Source of the DNA: Zeimonas sp046347945
GTDB taxonomy: Bacteria; Pseudomonadota; Gammaproteobacteria; Burkholderiales; Burkholderiaceae_E
DNA length: 64,000 bases
Assembly (NCBI GenBank): GCA_046347945.1
Contig: JAXMFB010000018.1
Span: forward strand, 1 to 64,000
Direction of reading: 5' to 3'
The translations under genes and the position numbers were made by a program. Below the pieces are notes generated by a model. It did not search any database. It saw only the letters and a list, made by a program, of their open reading frames with translations, and was not told the origin of the DNA. The stretch's first letter is position 1. Each line of letters begins with the position of its first letter. Of this stretch, positions 62,648-64,000 are shown one piece after another.

Positions 62648-63669
62648 TCATCGACATCCACGGGCACTACACCACCGCCCCGAAGGCGCTCGAGGACTGG
62701 CGCAACCGGCAGGTCGCCGGCCTGAAGAACCCGTCGGTCGCGCCGAAGGCCTCCGCGCTGAAGATCTCCGACGACGAGCTGCGCGAGTCGATCGAGAAGA
62801 ACCAGCTCGCGAAGATGAAGGAGCGCGGCAGCGACCTCACCGTGTTCTCGCCGCGGGCGAGTTTCATGGCTCACCACATCGGCGACTTCCAGACCAGCTC
62901 GACCTGGTCGGCGATCTGCAACGAGCTCTGCTACCGCGTGAGCCGGCTGTTCCCGGACAACTTCATCGGCGCGGCGATGCTGCCGCAATCCCCGGGGGTC
63001 GACCCCCGCACGTGCATCCCCGAGCTCGAGAAGTGCGTGAACGAGTACGGATTCGTCGCGATCAACCTCAACCCGGATCCGTCGGGCGGCCACTGGACCT
63101 CGCCGCCACTGTCCGACCGCCACTGGTATCCGATCTACGAGAAGATGGTCGAGCTCGAGATCCCCGCGATGATCCACGTGAGCACCAGCTGCAACGCGTG
63201 CTTCCACACCACCGGCGCGCACTACCTGAACGCCGACACGACCGCGTTCATGCAGTGCCTGACCTCCGACCTGTTCCGCGACTTCCCGACGCTGAAGTTC
63301 GTGATCCCTCACGGCGGCGGCGCGGTGCCCTATCACTGGGGCCGTTTCCGCGGCCTGGCGCAGGAGCTGAAGAAGCCACTGCTGAAGGAGCACCTGCTGA
63401 ACAACGTCTACTTCGACACCTGCGTCTACCACCAGCCCGGCATCGACCTGCTGGCGAAGGTGATCCCGGTCGACAACATCCTGTTCGCCAGCGAGATGAT
63501 CGGCGCTGTGCGCGGCATCGACCCCGAGACCGGGCACTACTACGACGACACGAAGCGCTACATCGAGGCCTCGGCGCTCGGCGCGGAAGACCGGTACAAG
63601 GTCTACGAGGGCAACGCGCGGCGCGTCTATCCGCGGCTCGACCGGGCGCTGAAGGCGCGCGGCCTCTGA
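62644..63669 (+). CDS. ligJ: 4-oxalomesaconate hydratase (amidohydrolase family)
   Basis: 341 residues. Hydrates 4-oxalomesaconate to 4-carboxy-4-hydroxy-2-oxoadipate. Amidohydrolase-2 fold with the metal-binding DIHGHYTTAPKALEDWRN at the N-terminus, PRASFMAHHIGDF near residue 70-82, NLNPDPSGGHWTSPPLSDRHWYPIYEKM near 141-168, HVSTSCNACFHTTGAHYLN near 178-196, VIPHGGGAVPYHWGRFRG near 219-236 and FASEMIGAVRGIDPETG near 280-296. Second of three consecutive enzymes of the pathway. Confidence 0.93.
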   Translation: MIIDIHGHYTTAPKALEDWRNRQVAGLKNPSVAPKASALKISDDELRESIEKNQLAKMKERGSDLTVFSPRASFMAHHIGDFQTSSTWSAICNELCYRVSRLFPDNFIGAAMLPQSPGVDPRTCIPELEKCVNEYGFVAINLNPDPSGGHWTSPPLSDRHWYPIYEKMVELEIPAMIHVSTSCNACFHTTGAHYLNADTTAFMQCLTSDLFRDFPTLKFVIPHGGGAVPYHWGRFRGLAQELKKPLLKEHLLNNVYFDTCVYHQPGIDLLAKVIPVDNILFASEMIGAVRGIDPETGHYYDDTKRYIEASALGAEDRYKVYEGNARRVYPRLDRALKARGL

Positions 63670-63686
63670 CACGAAGGAGCACGTCC

Positions 63687-64000
63687 ATGTCCATGTACAA
63701 CCTCGGCATCGTCAGGCGCAACATCGTGCGTGCCGACCGCGCCGCCGTCGGGAAGCTCGCCCGGTTCGGCGTGGCCACGATCCACGAGGCGATGGGCCGC
63801 ACGGGCCTGATGAAACCCTACATGCGCCCGATCTACCCGGGCGCGCACCTGTGCGGCACGGCGGTCACGGTGCTGCTGCACCCCGGCGACAACTGGATGA
63901 TGCATGTCGCCGCCGAGCAGATCCGCGAAGGCGACATCGTCGTCGCGGCCTGCAGCGCCGACAGCGAGGACGGCTTCTTCGGCGACCTGCTCGCGACATC
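63687..64000 (+). CDS. ligK: 4-carboxy-4-hydroxy-2-oxoadipate aldolase, N-terminal part (cut by window end)
   Basis: Cleaves the LigJ product to pyruvate and oxaloacetate. About 104 residues are visible: VRRNIVRADRAAVGKLARFGVATIHEAMGRTGLM, then YMRPIYPGAHLCGTAVTVLLHPGDNWMMHVAAEQIREGDIVVAACSADSEDGFFGDLLAT, all typical of the LigK/GalC/RraA-like aldolase family. ATG 63687 has AAGGAG eight bases upstream, 17 bases after ligJ. No stop is reached within the window. Confidence 0.92.
   Translation, partial: MSMYNLGIVRRNIVRADRAAVGKLARFGVATIHEAMGRTGLMKPYMRPIYPGAHLCGTAVTVLLHPGDNWMMHVAAEQIREGDIVVAACSADSEDGFFGDLLAT

Overview
The window is very GC-rich, gene-dense DNA of a betaproteobacterium, most likely in or near the Burkholderiales. 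Evidence is gene order: ftsY divergent from two M16 peptidases, rsmD, coaD and fdx; a ctaC-ctaD-small ORF-ctaG-DUF2970-ctaE oxidase operon with surf1, ctaA, ctaB and sco nearby; bioC-comF-trmL; gpsA next to secB and grxC; slmA-HAD-argB. No tRNA, rRNA, prophage, insertion sequence or CRISPR array was seen. I count about 60 genes, including partial and broken ones.

Layout: 1-2629 (minus) oxidative pentose phosphate genes gnd, zwf and the start of pgl. 2732-3490 a periplasmic SIMPL protein. 3509-11736 (plus) a ribbon-helix-helix regulator followed by a six-subunit membrane complex related to hydrogenase-4 and complex I (hyfB, C, E, F, G, I) whose large subunit lacks the NiFe ligands; long inverted repeats split this operon between hyfC and hyfE. 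11758-15616 (minus) an FMN lactate dehydrogenase, glpK and a frameshifted AraC regulator. 15712-19124 a methyltransferase, a PEP-CTERM protein with a sigma-54-like promoter, and an aldehyde dehydrogenase. 19183-22905 divergent ppk1 and ppx. 22944-27760 (minus) sixA-like, fdx, coaD, rsmD and two M16 peptidases, then ftsY. 28994-31766 a FeeM-like acyltransferase, maiA, and rpoH behind a CIRCE element.

31725-34058 is a tandem duplication of about 1.15 kb: a degenerate copy followed by an intact copy of an EamA transporter gene, then gpx. 34490-44572 is a cytochrome c oxidase and haem A biogenesis block. 44667-52672 is housekeeping: bioC-like, comF, trmL, a LOG protein, gpsA, an SH3 protein, secB, grxC, a rhodanese, gpmA and ctpB. 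52767-60101 holds moeB, recQ, rhlE, slmA, a HAD phosphatase and argB, with another long inverted repeat before argB. 60282-64000 (plus) has a CWC protein, a LysR regulator and three consecutive enzymes of the 4-oxalomesaconate branch of gallate or protocatechuate meta-cleavage, the last cut by the window end.

Several otherwise conserved genes (araC-like, both M16 genes, comF, probably the rhlE tail) carry one frame disruption each, and the first copy of the duplication is riddled with small indels and transitions. Residual sequencing or assembly error is a serious alternative to genuine gene decay, and the annotation should be read with that in mind.
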